Shown here piece after piece: positions 1 to 11,075 of a stretch of DNA of 64,000 bases. The DNA comes from Cryptococcus deneoformans JEC21. Its lineage: Eukaryota; Basidiomycota; Tremellomycetes; Tremellales; Cryptococcaceae. The DNA lies in assembly GCF_000091045.1 (NCBI RefSeq), contig NC_006681.1, positions 121,001-185,000 of the forward strand. The letters run 5' to 3'. Made by a program: the position numbers and the translations under genes. A model generated the notes under the pieces. It worked only from the letters and a program-made list of their open reading frames with translations, was not told the DNA's origin and did not search any database. Positions within the stretch are counted from its first letter, which is position 1. Each line of letters opens with the position of its first letter.

Positions 1-99
1 CAGCCTGAAGGAGCCGGCACCCTTCCCCCTGGGAAGCAATTTGCAGTGGCTGGAGATGATAAGGTCGTTACGCTTTATAGAGCTGCAGGAGCTGTATAG
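1..99 (+). CDS. 3' end of a WD40-like protein gene (partial)
   Basis: The window opens inside a reading frame that is open from base 1 and stops at TAG 97-99 (32 codons). The last residues include FAVAGDDKVVTLYRAAG, which looks like the final beta-propeller blade of a WD40-type protein (a hydrophobic strand, then DDK-x-V-x-L-Y-R). It converges on the SRV2/CAP gene, whose stop lies 84 bp downstream on the other strand. Which WD40 family it belongs to cannot be told from 32 residues. The frame is shorter than common ORF cut-offs and is easily missed. Confidence 0.55.
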   Translation, partial: QPEGAGTLPPGKQFAVAGDDKVVTLYRAAGAV

Positions 100-182
100 A
101 GCAACTGAGAGAATACCAACATGCATTTTATATTTCAGAACCATTCATTGACGAACTCTCCTTCTTTCTTTCTTCCTTCTAT

Positions 183-2065
183 CTATCCTGAGTGCTCTAC
201 AATCTCTGTGACGAGTTTTCCGTCGACTACCCTTGACTTCATCTGTTCAGGCACAGGCCTTTCGACGAAATCGCCATCTTCGCCGGTAGGAACAGAAATG
301 TTGATGCTACTGGACTTGCTGGTAATGATTTCGATCACTTCCATGCAATCCTTTGAGAGATACACCTGGCCGGAGTCAGTGGTGTCGACTTGGATGGTGG
401 GAATGGAGCCGATGATCTGGACTTCAAATGAGGGGGACGAAGTGATAGAGAAAGAGGATACGGCAGAGTCTAGGACGACAGAGGTCTTCTTACATCCGGC
501 TGCAAGTTGTATCAGCTATATGCATATGCGCTAGGAGCATTGGCTATACTTACCCATGGTCACAGCGTTGATTTTGCCGGAGATCTGAACCACAGAGTTG
601 ACGCAACCAAAGATGTGAACAGTGTGGTGAAGTTCAGTGTTGTCAATTTTAATAGACCTATTGTCCTCTTGGTTTTCCTGTTATACGTCAGCCACAAAAC
701 GAGATTATGAAAGGCCAAAAAAAAAGACGAACAATGATCCATTTATTCCCATCTTCAAGCTCGACCTTGGCAGGCTTCTTTGCAGGCTTCGCGCCCGGCT
801 TGGGCTTGAGAGGCGGGCCCTTCTTTCCATTGTCAGGGACAATGCTGGCGGAACGAAGTGAGGGGTTCTTATGTGTCATTTGGGAACTATCGACCTTTCG
901 CAATCCAGAAGTGGCGGCGCCACCACGATTCAAATCAGCCAAAAGGGCAGCAGCTCCAGAAGCAGCGGGAGTAGAAGCAGCCTGTGCTGAGCTAGAAGGA
1001 GGTGGAGGAGGTGGGGGAGGAGCAGATGTTGATGTCTTGGGTATAGAAGAGGGGGCTGGGGAACCCTGTGAGAGTTAGCGACGCTCGGAATAAGCAGATC
1101 TTACCTTAGGGTTCCAGACTACACCAGTAACATGCCATTCCTTAACATAGGATTCAAGGGCAGCAATCAACGCAATGAATGACTTGGCCCAGGCAACTAC
1201 CGATGTATTCCTAAAACGGCCATCAGCTCATTGTACCATTAGCTGATTTTCAATCTGCTGACGTTTCTTTGTACTGCTTGATCACGCGGTCGGACCAGAA
1301 TTGAGCGGCGTTCTTCATCTCATGAATGTAAGGGGCAGGTGTAGGTTCCTGGACATTAGCTTCCAAGACAACAAATACAACTCACCATCTGTACCCAGCC
1401 CCAAGCGGGGACACCTTCTCCCAATACATTAAAGCAGACACCCCACTCGCGACCTTCTTTGGATCGACTGAGCTTGTCTTTCGTCTCCATGACCGCTTCA
1501 ATGGCCTTTCCCTGAGGTTCCAGCAATGGCGCCAGTGCATTAGGAGCAGAGGGCTTTGCGTGATTTGACGCAAATTGGAGGAAAGATAACTGCGCTTCAC
1601 ATAGGAGGCCTATGAGAGCCGACTGCAAGTCAGTAGCCATCTATGGGCAATTTGACTCACGTGTTCAGCTACCAAGCCTCCCACTTCCTTGGATTTCGAG
1701 AGGAAGTCATTGAGAGCACCGTTAACGATTTCGTCCTGATAGACCTTGGAGGCCGGGGACAGAGTGGGCTGAGTCATTTCTGCGGATTTGGGAGTCTCCG
1801 GCGCAGGTGGAGCAACGCCCGTCGGAGTATCAGGAGTGGGGGCAGGCGACTTGACAGAGCTGCCGTGAGATGTCTGCGTGACTGCGATGTCTTCCAGACG
1901 ACTTGTGACAGCTAGAAGGGGATGAGTGAAGGTGAGAGGGAAGCGGACGAGGACTACTACCTACCCTCCAAGCGCTTGCTAGAGGGACGTGAGACGGGGC
2001 TGTGGGCACGGGCTGGGGACTTACAGGATTGTGCTGATCGAGTGTATGCCCTGGGATGTGGCCAT
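183..2065 (-). CDS. SRV2: Adenylyl cyclase-associated protein SRV2/CAP
   Basis: Actin-monomer recycling protein that, in fungi, also binds adenylyl cyclase in the Ras/cAMP pathway. Translation through about eight exons gives the full family order. The N-terminus starts at ATG 2065 (MATSQGIHSI) with the cyclase-binding helix LRLEDIAV after the first intron. The N-terminal helical (HFD) domain covers about 1900-1105 (VGGLVAEH, NAAQFWSDRVIKQYK, WHVTGVVWNP). A proline run follows (PPPPPPPP, about 1000-1030), then a WH2-like stretch (SSQMTHKNPSLR, about 880) and the C-terminal beta-helix CARP domain (HHTVHIFGCVNSVVQISGKI; NISVPTGEDGDFVERPVPEQ) ending in VTEIVEHSG and TAG at 183-185. GEDGDFVE-x-P-x-PEQ is diagnostic of CAP. 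Exon 1 is tiny (about 40 bp), as often in fungal CAP genes. The exact acceptor of the second intron (1620-1660) is uncertain. No break is seen. Confidence 0.95.
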
Positions 2066-2324
2066 GGTGGAGCAATGAGCAGCGGTGGCAGTCCAAGTAC
2101 AGCCACTCGCGAACACATACGTACGTAGTGAGACCAACAGCGCAGACTGACGTCGGGCACCCCATGCGTTACGTAACCCATATTTCGTTTGTCTTCGACA
2201 ACAACAAACCCAGTGGCCAAGCTTCGCCTAAAACCTTTTCGCAAGTCACTCGCTGCTACATAAAGTGCACCTTTACTTGCCCAAACTGTTGTTCAGCCGG
2301 TCCCACATCTTTTAACGTCCAGCC

Positions 2325-3380
2325 ATGTCCATACCTACGCCGAATATCGCTCATTTCACAGAGTCCGATTATGAACACATCTACGAACCTGCAGGTAAAG
2401 TAGCTCGCTCTCTCTCACAGCTGGACACCGGTGACGACCCGTCTTAGAGGACTCTTTTATCCTTCTAGATGCCCTTGAATTAGATGCCGAAGATTTGCTT
2501 CGAATGAATCCATCTGTCTGCGTTGAAATAGGGTCAGCAGTCTCCAAACTACCAATCATTCTAGAGGGCACTAAAGCACTGACTGATTTGCTGCTTGAAT
2601 TTCTGAAGAGCTGGTTCCGGGGTCGTTTCAGCATTCATGTCCAATTTGCTCGGTCACGAAAACAGCTGTACGTACATTGTATGTCGCTTACACATTGAGA
2701 CTACCATTGACCCCTGAAAATGCATAGTCGTCATATCCACTGACATAAATCCGCACGCATGTCAAGCAACCATTAGAACCGGAACGGCGAACAACGTTCA
2801 TCCATCATTGTTGTCACCGTTCAGTAGCTGACTATCGATGGTAGACAATTTTGGATCCAATACGATGTAATCTTGTGGACCCTCTTCTTCCTCGGCTATC
2901 CGAAAAGGTCGACGTACTTCTGTTTAATCCGCCATATGTCCCTACAGATAACCAGGAGTGAGCAGTGATGTGAGATGTTCATGCTAACTTGGGTCACAGG
3001 CTACAAATGACTCAGGAGTCGCGTGATATTGGCGGAGCCTGGGCTGGTGGTGCCGATGGTATGGCCATCACAAACATTTTATTACAGCAGCTTCCGGTCA
3101 GGCATGTCGTATTTCCGTGTGTTCAAACAGCTGATGCAAAGCACGTGTCAGAGTCTTCTGTCTCGGGGCGGCCGTCTCTATCTCGTTGCGATACATCAAA
3201 ATAATACCAAGGATATTAATGCGCGCATGTTATCGCTTGGGTTGCAATCACAAGTATGTATGATTTTATTTTACCTGCCGATGAGACACAATCCAAGGCT
3301 CATTTGTTACAAAGGAAATCATCAAACGACGAGCTGGTAGGGAACTATTGTCTGTCTTGAGGATTTCTAAACCTATATAA
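2325..3380 (+). CDS. MTQ2: eRF1 (release factor) glutamine N5-methyltransferase, MTQ2/HemK2 type
   Basis: SAM-dependent methyltransferase of the HemK2/Mtq2 family, which with Trm112 methylates the GGQ glutamine of release factor eRF1. Start ATG 2325 gives MSIPTPNIAHFTESDYEHIYEPA; the intron 2395-2447 splits the conserved EPAEDSFILLDALE. SAM motif I is VEIGAGSGVVSAF once the next intron (about 2531-2607) is removed. Acidic motif II is STDINPHACQAT, and the catalytic NPPY motif is in LLFNPPYVPT (about 2925-2945). Later exons encode GGAWAGGADGM, GGRLYLVAIHQNN and a C-terminal EIIKRRAGRELL, ending at TAA 3378-3380. About seven exons and roughly 240 residues, normal for the family. It diverges from SRV2 over a 259-bp shared upstream region and converges on the checkpoint kinase gene. 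Confidence 0.92.
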
Positions 3381-3602
3381 TGGAGCATTATGTGACAGGT
3401 TGATGATTTCAAACGAAAAAAATGATAAAAATGTTTTCTAGGGCTGGACCAGCTTAATTCTGCGTTGCCCCATGATGCTGAAGATTATTTTTCTTTTGGC
3501 CAATGCTAATATCACAAAGGGCATCGTAAAACGGAGTAGCATGCACTTCTCGCAGAATCCGACGTAAAAAGTCACTTTATACTCTACTAACGATAAACGC
3601 CT

Positions 3603-6302
3603 CTATTGAAGGCGCATAGATTTTCGGGGGCGTCTAGCCAATACAATATCGTCTTTTCCATCCTCCTTTACACTATCGACCGCCGAGTCCATCATAACGG
3701 ATGCGTCAATGTTCTCATTTACTGGGGCGTTATTTGTCCTATCAATACTCTCCGAACCTTCACCTTCCGAGTCAATGCTATTAGCCCTCTTTTCATCTTC
3801 TAGCTTGCGTTTTTGTTGTTTTGAAAGAGATGTGGGTGATGTCGACGTAGGAGCAGACGGCGAAACGGCGTTGACCGGGTTACCAGCAACACATGGAGAG
3901 ACAAGTGATACTGGGGTGTTGATGCCTATTGCAGCGCTTGTTTGTTTGATGCTTGCCTTTTTAGAGGGTATATTGCATATTTCTGGAGTATTGAGATGCA
4001 ATTTGGTCATCGGTTGAGAGAAATCGTCTGACCCCTCAAAACCACTTTTTAACCTTGTGCTAGAGACCGTGGCGGGCCTCTGCCAGTTTGCGCTTCCAGG
4101 ACCATAGTTAAAGTCAGGTTGTAATGAATCGAAAGATTGGATGGACCACATAGAATCACCGCCAAGACCCATGCGTTGCGACTCAATTGGCTGCGAAGAG
4201 GGCTCAGAAAGCCATTCATGATCCAAGGCTTGGGCCATCGTCATGCGCTTGGCGGGATCTTTGTCCAAGAGCCTCAAAATGAAATCGATTGCTGGGCCAT
4301 ATCAACAAATGCGGAAGTCGAAAAAAAAAAGGGAACTTACCTTGCTGGCTCACGTTTCGCTGCTCCAACAGGGACACATCAGGTGGTTGAGTAAAACGGG
4401 CTCGAATCCGTTGCTTAACATATGATTAGCGTCTCAGAGAACTAGAACCCAAAATCCAGATCGGTACATACCTCCACAGGAAGTTTGCTATCTTCGTCAA
4501 ATGGTAAAGCCTTGGTCATCATGCTGCAAACAAAACTGTCAGATGATAGTAAATAAATAGCGTGGTAATGACAATGAATTACCTATAAACTATTATGCCG
4601 ACAGACCAGGAGTCCACCACGTTTTCGTATCCTGGTTGCTGCTCTGTTTGCATGACAATCTCCGGAGCCAAATACTGCGGGGTTCCGACCATGGATACAA
4701 GCATAGTGTTTGTGTGGACTAACATCATATTTAGCTCATCACAAAACCCACTAGAAATGGCACGCACTCATCTTAGCCAAGCCAAAATCTGCAATTTTGA
4801 CGATTCGAGCACCTTCATGTTCTTTTGTCAAAAGAATATTCTGCAATTGCGTTTGTTTGGTATCATGGGCATCGTATGGGCACATGGGATGAAACTTACC
4901 TCTGGCTTCAAGTCTCTATGAGTGATGCCTTTTGAATGCTAGCAATTGTTGAGCTTGGGTCACATGGACAAGATCGATTTCAGTATGATACTCACTGTGT
5001 AGGCCATTGCACGGCAGATCTGAACTGTGAGTTCAGCAGCGTGTTGCTCAGCTAGCAATTCTCAATTAGACGATAGTTCAAACCAAAAATAAAGTACTGG
5101 TAAAGCACGCACGGAGACCGCCTTGCTCTTCTGGCCAGTCCATGATGTAATCCAAAAGATCACCTCCATCTACATACTCCAGAACAAGACAGATATGTTG
5201 AGGGTCTTCGTACCAGTCAATCAGCCGACATATGTTTTCCTATGAGTTCCATGAGCATCATGATTGGAAAAATAATGGTTCTATCACCTACGTGCTCCAG
5301 ACTTCTAGTGATATTGATTTCTCGGTGAAACAGCTGAAGAGTCTTGTCGTTGCCGGCAAAGCGATGTTTGACGATTTGCTACGCTTTGTCAGACTCTAGA
5401 TATGACGATGAAGGTGTCATGTTTTTTCTCACTTTGATGGCTCGCATATTCCCCGTTTCTACGTCCACAGCTTTGTGAACTTCCGCAAACGTCCCTTTCC
5501 CCAAGCTGGATCGATTTATGAGTATCAGCTTAGAATCCCCCAGAAACGCAATCCCCACGACTTACCGATCGAGTAATTGATATTTCTCGTAAACCTGGCC
5601 TACAGGTTCGAGATCGCCACTATTGCTTGAGGCTTGCCCATTCTTTAATCTCTTGCCCCCAACAGAACGATATATATATCGAACGTCGTGATAGTCAAGA
5701 GTGCCCGCATGACCTAGTGATATCTCATCGCCATGCCGTAAAAGGCGCCTGGTGTTGATACGAGCGCCATTAACCTGCGCGGTTTAGTCTACCAGTAAGT
5801 TGCTGTAATTTAAGAACAACCCACAAATGTCCCGTTACTGCTCTTCAAATCTTCTACCCATACTTCGGGCTCACCCTCTCCTTCTTTCCATGCCCTGGCG
5901 GTGTCATTAGACGGTTCCAGATTCTTTGCATTTTGCATCCCGAGAGTAAAGCGACAGTGTGTGTTGGAGACTCTCTTTTCGGGGAGTATAACATCATTTC
6001 CAAGAGTATACGGTCCTCTTCCCAGCTGAATATAGGGCTTGCTCCAGGGCACTTTTAGGATCCCGCGGTCCGAGTGGGTGGAGATGAAGATCGCCCCTGA
6101 AAGTATTGAACAGATCAAGGAAACGATATCAGTCAATGGTCGATAATGACTACTTTCACTTACAGTATTTTCTGCGTGGCTCGACCTGACTGCTGATGAA
6201 CGCCTGTGTGTTTTGAGTTTGGCTATACGCCGGCTGGGACAGCTGGGTGGGCTCAAAGACATCGTCACTGTGTGGGGGCTGTTGGGAAGGAGTTTGCGAC
6301 AT
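3603..6302 (-). CDS. FHA-domain checkpoint Ser/Thr kinase (Cds1/Rad53/Chk2 type)
   Basis: Nuclear effector kinase of the DNA-replication/damage checkpoint. ATG 6302 starts MSQTPSQQPPHSDD, followed by a dense SQ/TQ cluster (TPSQ, TQLSQ, SQTQNTQ, SSQ), the usual target of ATR/ATM-family kinases. An FHA domain spans about 6096-5770 (LGRGPYTLGND, SNTHCRF, LKSSNGTFVNGARINT). The kinase domain follows over many short exons: glycine loop LGKGTFAEV (about 5510), AIK, EHENICRLIDWYEDP, hinge LVLEYVDGGDLLDYI, catalytic HRDLKPE (about 4905-4925), DFGLAK (about 4780), GTPQYLAPE (about 4690-4670), DSWSVGIIVY and LLDKDPAKRMTMAQALDHEWL. The tail (about 4200-3603) is low-complexity and ends with a basic RRPRKSMRLQ that could be a nuclear signal. 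FHA-then-kinase order separates it from Rad53 with two FHAs and matches Cds1/Chk2. It shares a 283-bp upstream region with the BSD-domain gene. Confidence 0.93.
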
Positions 6303-6585
6303 TGCAAGGGTACGCAGGGACGTGGGGTGAAAGGTGCGGAGATGGCCCGATTCCAGCCCCTGTGGAGGTGAGTTGGGAGGCGGGGTGGCAGAAGTGGGTG
6401 GAGAGCAGCCTGAACACCACTGAGGAACGCGCCGAAATGGCCATTGCACTACAGCGCGTCGCCTTTGAAGAAAGTGGAGGTATGTGTTACGTAAAATACC
6501 CACGACATCGTTGTGTTACTCTGCGAATTGAATAGCAGCTACGTTCCCACGTACTGTATCACCCAATCCCTTGATCTGCTTCACC

Positions 6586-8330
6586 ATGTCAGACAACCAG
6601 CATCTGCAAGGCCAATCTAGTGTCCCAGAAACGCCCGCAAATACGTCAGAAGTTGATACATCGGGCGCGCCGGCCGCAGCAAGCAGCGTCGGGCCCGCTT
6701 CGAGCGAGGGGACAGATCAACAGGACCCTGTCGTGTCGACTTCTTCTTCAAAAGTACAAGATATACTACAGCAAAGCATCAATCGCGACAACTTTCAGGA
6801 AGAAGTTGGACAGGTGATGGGCACCATAAACAGTTGGTGGGGGGGCGTCAAGAAACAAGTACGATCCCATCCTACTCAGTAGTGTCTATTGTGCTGATCA
6901 AGTCCATGTCTAGTCCGTGTCTACTTTGGCGACTTTAAAGGCCGATATAGATAAAACAGTGACCCAAGCCCAAGCTGACTTTGAATACCTCAAGGCAGCT
7001 AAAATTGAAGTGGTACGCAAAGACGCCACTTCCGAGCCCACTAGAGTGTCAGCCAAGGAGGATCAAGATATCAGTGCAGATACTTTGAAAGAAGAACCGA
7101 TAAGTGTCCAAAACGATCAGGACAAGGGAAAAGGGAAAGAAACGGCACAGTCATCGGCAACGAATCAGACGAGCCCCCCTGCTTTCTTTACGAAACTCGC
7201 TTCTTCAACTAGTCAACTTCAGCAATCACTCCTATCCGCTGTACAGTTTACACTCGATGCCACAACTGCCAACTCGGCACTGTCCAATCCAAATGCCTTC
7301 CGTCAGCAACTTGTGGATAATCTACGCCTGGCCTCCGCTCGAGAGAACTTGCAGCTTTCAGTCAAACAAGCTGAAAAACTGGCTGAAGAATATCTGCGCA
7401 AAGGAGACCAGTGGGTCAAAGGTGCTGAGAAGTGGATGGAAGAGGCTGTTAAAGTCGTACCTCCAGAGGGAGAAGAGACTCACGTGGTCAACATCGGCTG
7501 GGATGGCGGAGATTGGTACTCCTTTTCAACTTCTGATAATACCCCTCTGCACATATCAACGATTGACAATGGTGCCCCTGGTCCCTCAGCTGCTGGTACC
7601 CAGGTCAAGGTTCTGGCCAGCTCTCGTAAGGATGCACTTTTGAAGCGCCTTCGAGAAGATAAGCAACTTTTGTTGGTTGATCCTGAAGGTGAAGGGGAAA
7701 CTGAGAAAAGGAAAGCAGAGTTCCGTGACTGGGTTAAGACACAATGGGAAGCACAAAAGACAAATGGGCGACTGGAGGATGAGGGTCTTGTGGGTCATAT
7801 TAGGATGGAGCTTGGTAAGTGACTTCCATGTTGGGATCCCTGAGAATATGATACTTATATAAATGTCTTCTTACCCACTACTCTCATCAGTGCCTGAGTA
7901 CCTCACAGATGAGCAATTCTGGCAACGTTATCTATTCCACAAACATATGATTGAAGAGGAAGAGCAGAAGAGGAAACTGCTCTTGCAAAGTGAGTGAGCA
8001 GTATTCCTGTCATGCTCCTGTTGCTAATTTTTTTTTCTTTGGGTAGCTTCTCAACAAGACCAGTCAGATGATTTCAACTGGGATGATGAGCCTGAAGAAA
8101 CTACCCCCCTGGGTGATGGGCAGGCATCCCATGGTGTAGTCACCCCTAAGGTCAGCCCAGTTGGCAAACTACCTAGTTCAGTGTTCAGTCACTCAAAGGC
8201 AAAACTTGCTACTTTGGACTCAACAAGCCCACATGACTCGGAGGAGAGCTATGACCTAGTCAGTGATCAGGGAGGGAAGACTGCCAGGGCTGCCCCTCCT
8301 GTGGGAGATGATGATTCTGACTGGGAGTGA
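6586..8330 (+). CDS. BSD-domain protein (BSDC1/Dos2-like)
   Basis: The start is ATG 6586 in a good context (CACCATG); an upstream in-frame TTG is not needed. Exon 1 encodes an acidic Ser/Thr-rich N-terminus and INSWWGGVKKQ; an intron with GT at about 6859 and AG at about 6914 leads to a long exon (SVSTLATLKADIDKTVTQAQADFEYL, then helical segments). The BSD domain lies near the C-terminus across two more introns: VGHIRMELVPEYLTDEQFWQRYLFHKHMI, with the family's paired aromatic FW in helix 3. The tail is acidic (DDFNWDDEPEE) and ends in DDDSDWE before TGA 8328-8330, the same kind of acidic W-E ending seen in fungal BSDC1/Dos2 proteins. About 440 residues. The molecular function of this family is poorly known; a role with ubiquitin or chromatin is only family-level knowledge. 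Confidence 0.85.
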
Positions 8331-8727
8331 CAATGATTAGTTCTGCCACTTGTTATTTGTTGTTGTATATACTAGCCAAACCAAGCTCATGTCAAATATT
8401 TTACAGATAGGAAAAGACTATGATAAAAAAAGTTTCAGATAGAACTGATCCCTTGGATGTTTTTTGGGTTTCCTAGCTGAAGATGCAGACATGGTAACAA
8501 TTTACTTGCTCATGAGACTGAAACTTATGCTTTCAGAATATTGCAATCTGTGTAAGAGGTAGGACATGTCTTAAATGGCCCACACCCTTTTTAGGACCCA
8601 TAAAGCTGTTTGCATATGAAGGGATGGTTTTCCCTCAACCAGAAATGTGATGGGGCCTGGGGAGATTGGCATCATGCATGATATGTTCTGCCATCATTGA
8701 TGGTTGTAAGGATGTAGAGGGACAAGA
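8331..8727. other. Intergenic stretch after the BSD gene
   Basis: No gene, repeat boundary or RNA gene is recognised here. It presumably contains the 3' UTR and poly(A) region of the BSD-domain gene and marks the left edge of the mobile-element island. Confidence 0.5.
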
Positions 8728-8870
8728 TGTAAGGGCAGAGCCCTCACCACCAATTGTTTTCAATCATGGTAGGATTTATTCCTATGCATTGTTTGGATGA
8801 CATTTGGTAGGTGTAATTTGATGCCGAGGTGCAGCAGCAGACTCCGCCGCGATCTCTGTTCCATGCATGG
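8728..8870 (+). repeat. Decayed 5' part of a family-A LTR
   Basis: Begins TGTAAGGGCAGAGCCC and follows the family-A LTR at 22648 through the hallmarks 'aggatttattcctatgcattg', 'ggtaggtg' and 'tttgatgccga', then 'gatctctg' and 'gcatgg'. It is heavily substituted, and internal segments present in the intact LTR (the repeated 'ccgaaacgcgg' blocks) are missing or turned into TG/CA-rich sequence. It is the oldest A-type relic in the window. Confidence 0.7.
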
Positions 8871-8983
8871 TAATTCACTGTGAATAATTTAGTCCTTACA
8901 CGGAATTCCGGGTAGGACAAATGCTTCTGTAAAGGTCTTCTATACAGTCTCCACTTAACAAGTAAATTTAATTATCCTCTAGT

Positions 8984-9245
8984 AGGGGTAGACAAAATGC
9001 AGTTCATTTTTATTTTTTTATTTCTGTAAGGGAAGCAAAGGGAGACCTGATTTCAGGGTGGTGGCTCAGGAAATGATGACAGAGAGTCTAGAATAGGCCC
9101 ATAGAAATTAATGAATTTGCTTTGTGATGCAAGTGATGACCTTGACAGAGACACATCTGTCTTTGCAACATGATAATCATGCCTGTTGCATTCTGAATCC
9201 TATCCTCTTCAACATCCAGCACTCCGAGAGCAGTTTACCACCCTA
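8984..9245 (+). repeat. 5'-terminal fragment of the PIF/Harbinger element, CpG-decayed
   Basis: Starts with the same terminal sequence AGGGGTAGACAAAATGCAG as the Harbinger element at 36907 and aligns with its first ~255 bp, up to 'agcagtttaccaccctac'. Most differences fall at CpG sites: 'cttcgcgacgcgag' has become 'ctttgtgatgcaag', 'gacgcgtc' has become 'gacacatc', 'ccagcgctc' has become 'ccagcactc'. The transposase gene and 3' end are absent, so it is a dead fragment or a truncated derivative. Confidence 0.85.
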
Positions 9246-9299
9246 CATCAGCAAACCTGACAAGCTCCAATGTAACACAATCACAAGCAATCATGCCTT

Positions 9300-9650
9300 G
9301 TTTTGCCTGATCATGCAAAATCAAATCCCATATTGAAAGTCACTGTGATCAGTAAGAGTAGCCACCTAACAATGTGCTTGAATGTTGAGATCATGCCCGA
9401 TCATGTTATGTGGTTGCCTGATCAAAGGACGGAATGTATGATCATGTAACTTAAGAGACATGATCATATGGGCAAAATGCAAGATTGGATGGCTGTTCTG
9501 CCTGATCATGATATATATGAAGCATGATCTTGGAATGTGTGCATTATGATCAGTAACAATAAATGCATGGTCAGGCAATAGGGGTCATGGTCAGGCAATA
9601 GGTTATTTGATCATGCAATGGGGCTTATGATCATGCAATCCCTGATCTGA
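9300..9650. repeat. Cluster of TGATCATG(CAAT) motifs
   Basis: About ten copies of a short motif built on the palindrome TGATCA, often as TGATCATGCAAT or GATCATG, lie irregularly spaced 15-60 bp apart (for example near 9310, 9391, 9400, 9439, 9463, 9505, 9547, 9609 and 9629). 'catggtcaggcaatagg' is also present twice in tandem near 9567 and 9587. No protein gene is seen. It may be a degenerated tandem repeat or the subterminal region of an unknown DNA transposon whose ends are not visible. Confidence 0.5.
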
Positions 9651-9699
9651 TGCCTGGGGGCGATTGTTGGTTCATTCAGTATTATCCATTTATGCATAG

Positions 9700-10145
9700 T
9701 GTTACAACTCGTCCCCAACAAGGTCCGGCCTTGGAGGAGACGAGATAGAAAGCCGTAGTTTAACTAAGCAATGAGATATATGTATGATATACCTCTTGAC
9801 ACTTGTCTGTTGGCATATGGTATAGGGCGGAGGTATATTCGCTTGGGAAGATCAGGCAAGCTTATATACTAGTGGAGTAAGTTTATGGCGAAGGTGGTGC
9901 AAGGTAAGACGAGAGTGAGCACTGGGAGCTCAAGGACCTTTCGCAAAGTAACTTATGAAATATTGATCTTCGAGGGAAGAAGATCAAGATCAAGGACAGA
10001 GCTCCCCTTTATATACTTCTACAGAAATCTATTTATATCCTTTGAGGTCCAGCTGGACCTTCTTATCTGAACGGATCTTGCCTTCCTATTACGTAACTCC
10101 CTCCTATGATCTCTTATCTCTTCTTCTTTGTGCAGGCTCGTGACA
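9700..10145 (+). repeat. Solo LTR, family C, with TSD CATAG
   Basis: A 446-bp unit with TGTTAC...GTGACA ends, flanked by perfect 5-bp direct repeats CATAG (9695-9699 and 10146-10150). It carries a TATA-like 'cctttatatac' about 140 bp before its 3' end, which would be a promoter in an LTR. A close copy is the solo LTR at 49011-49459 (different TSD), and a 5'-truncated copy is at 54690-55018. No internal region of this family is in the window, so its superfamily is open. Confidence 0.9.
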
Positions 10146-10303
10146 CATAGCAATTTCATTGATGCAGTCAGACAAGATGCATGCCATACTCTGCTCTTAT
10201 AAATACATATGCTTAAAGCAGACAAAGGTACAAAATGGAGTTTGTTAAACTCCAAACATTGTCCAGCGGGTCTGAGCATTATGATCTGCCAACCTACCTC
10301 TCT
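10146..10303 (+). other. Short unique flank left of CACTA copy 1, open in one frame
   Basis: Unique sequence between the solo LTR TSD and the CACTA end. From ATG at about 10235 a frame is open to the CACTA junction, ending SEHYDLPTYLS. This frame continues, with one copy of TCT, into the reverse complement of 40464-40629 (VDSGIIEGFQKRR...), suggesting that the two pieces were once adjacent (see findings). No protein family is recognised, and the frame could be fortuitous. Confidence 0.35.
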
Positions 10304-10460
10304 CACTATGGGACCTGCGGCGGCTTAATTTAAACTTTTCTATCCCTTTTTCGGCTTATTTTGACAATTAATAATGGCTCGTTTTAAGCCTTTTTGAGGC
10401 TTGCATTTTATAAGACCATTTCGGGCTTGGGCTGGCAATCCGATTTAGGGCTTGTTTCAA
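10304..10460. repeat. CACTA copy 1: terminal and subterminal repeat, tnp2-side end
   Basis: The terminal repeat is followed by interspersed copies of GGCTTATTTT / GTTTTAAGCC / GGCTTG motifs spaced about 20-40 bp apart. Equivalent motifs crowd the other end of the element. In plant CACTA elements such subterminal motifs bind the element's own DNA-binding protein; that role here is inference. Confidence 0.75.
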
Positions 10461-11075
10461 GCCTTTATTTACAACTTGCATATACGTCATCATTTTTTGT
10501 CTCAAAAGGCTTGTACTACTGACCAAATATTACATATGGCATCATGGCATAGAGATGCATTCTCATTTATTTCCTTCTTCGTCTTCTGTGGTCTTTTCCA
10601 CCCCCAGATCCCACCCAGCACTAGGAACATCATGCATAGAGACATTCGCTCTAAAAAGGAGCCCAAACTACGAGAAACTAAACAAAGAAGAGGCTAGAAG
10701 AGAGAATGATAAATGAAGAAAAAATATAGAAGAGCCGTGACAAAACTGAGGTAAATCGGAACAGAGGCGAAAGAAGAGAGTGGCCGTGACAGAGGTAAAG
10801 TAAATAGTAACAGGGAAGGGATGGTGGGTAACTACAGGAAAGCAAGTCGGTAGGTAGGAATATAAGTGACAAGGGTGAAGATGAAATGAATTTGAATTTG
10901 AAGATGATGAAGAAGATGAAGATGAAGATGAAGATGATGGAAGATGATGGAAGCTAGACACAAAGACAGACTCAGTTGAACGATGGACTGGGGACAGACA
11001 CTCAACTGCACGGGGCCTGCCACACCCATCCTCCACTCAATAACCCCAGCTAACGCTTTAGCTGCCCATTTACAC

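Noticed and set aside
9300..9660. CRISPR-like array
   Set aside because: Motif copies are short, irregularly spaced and palindromic, with no unit repeat or spacer structure; the DNA is eukaryotic.
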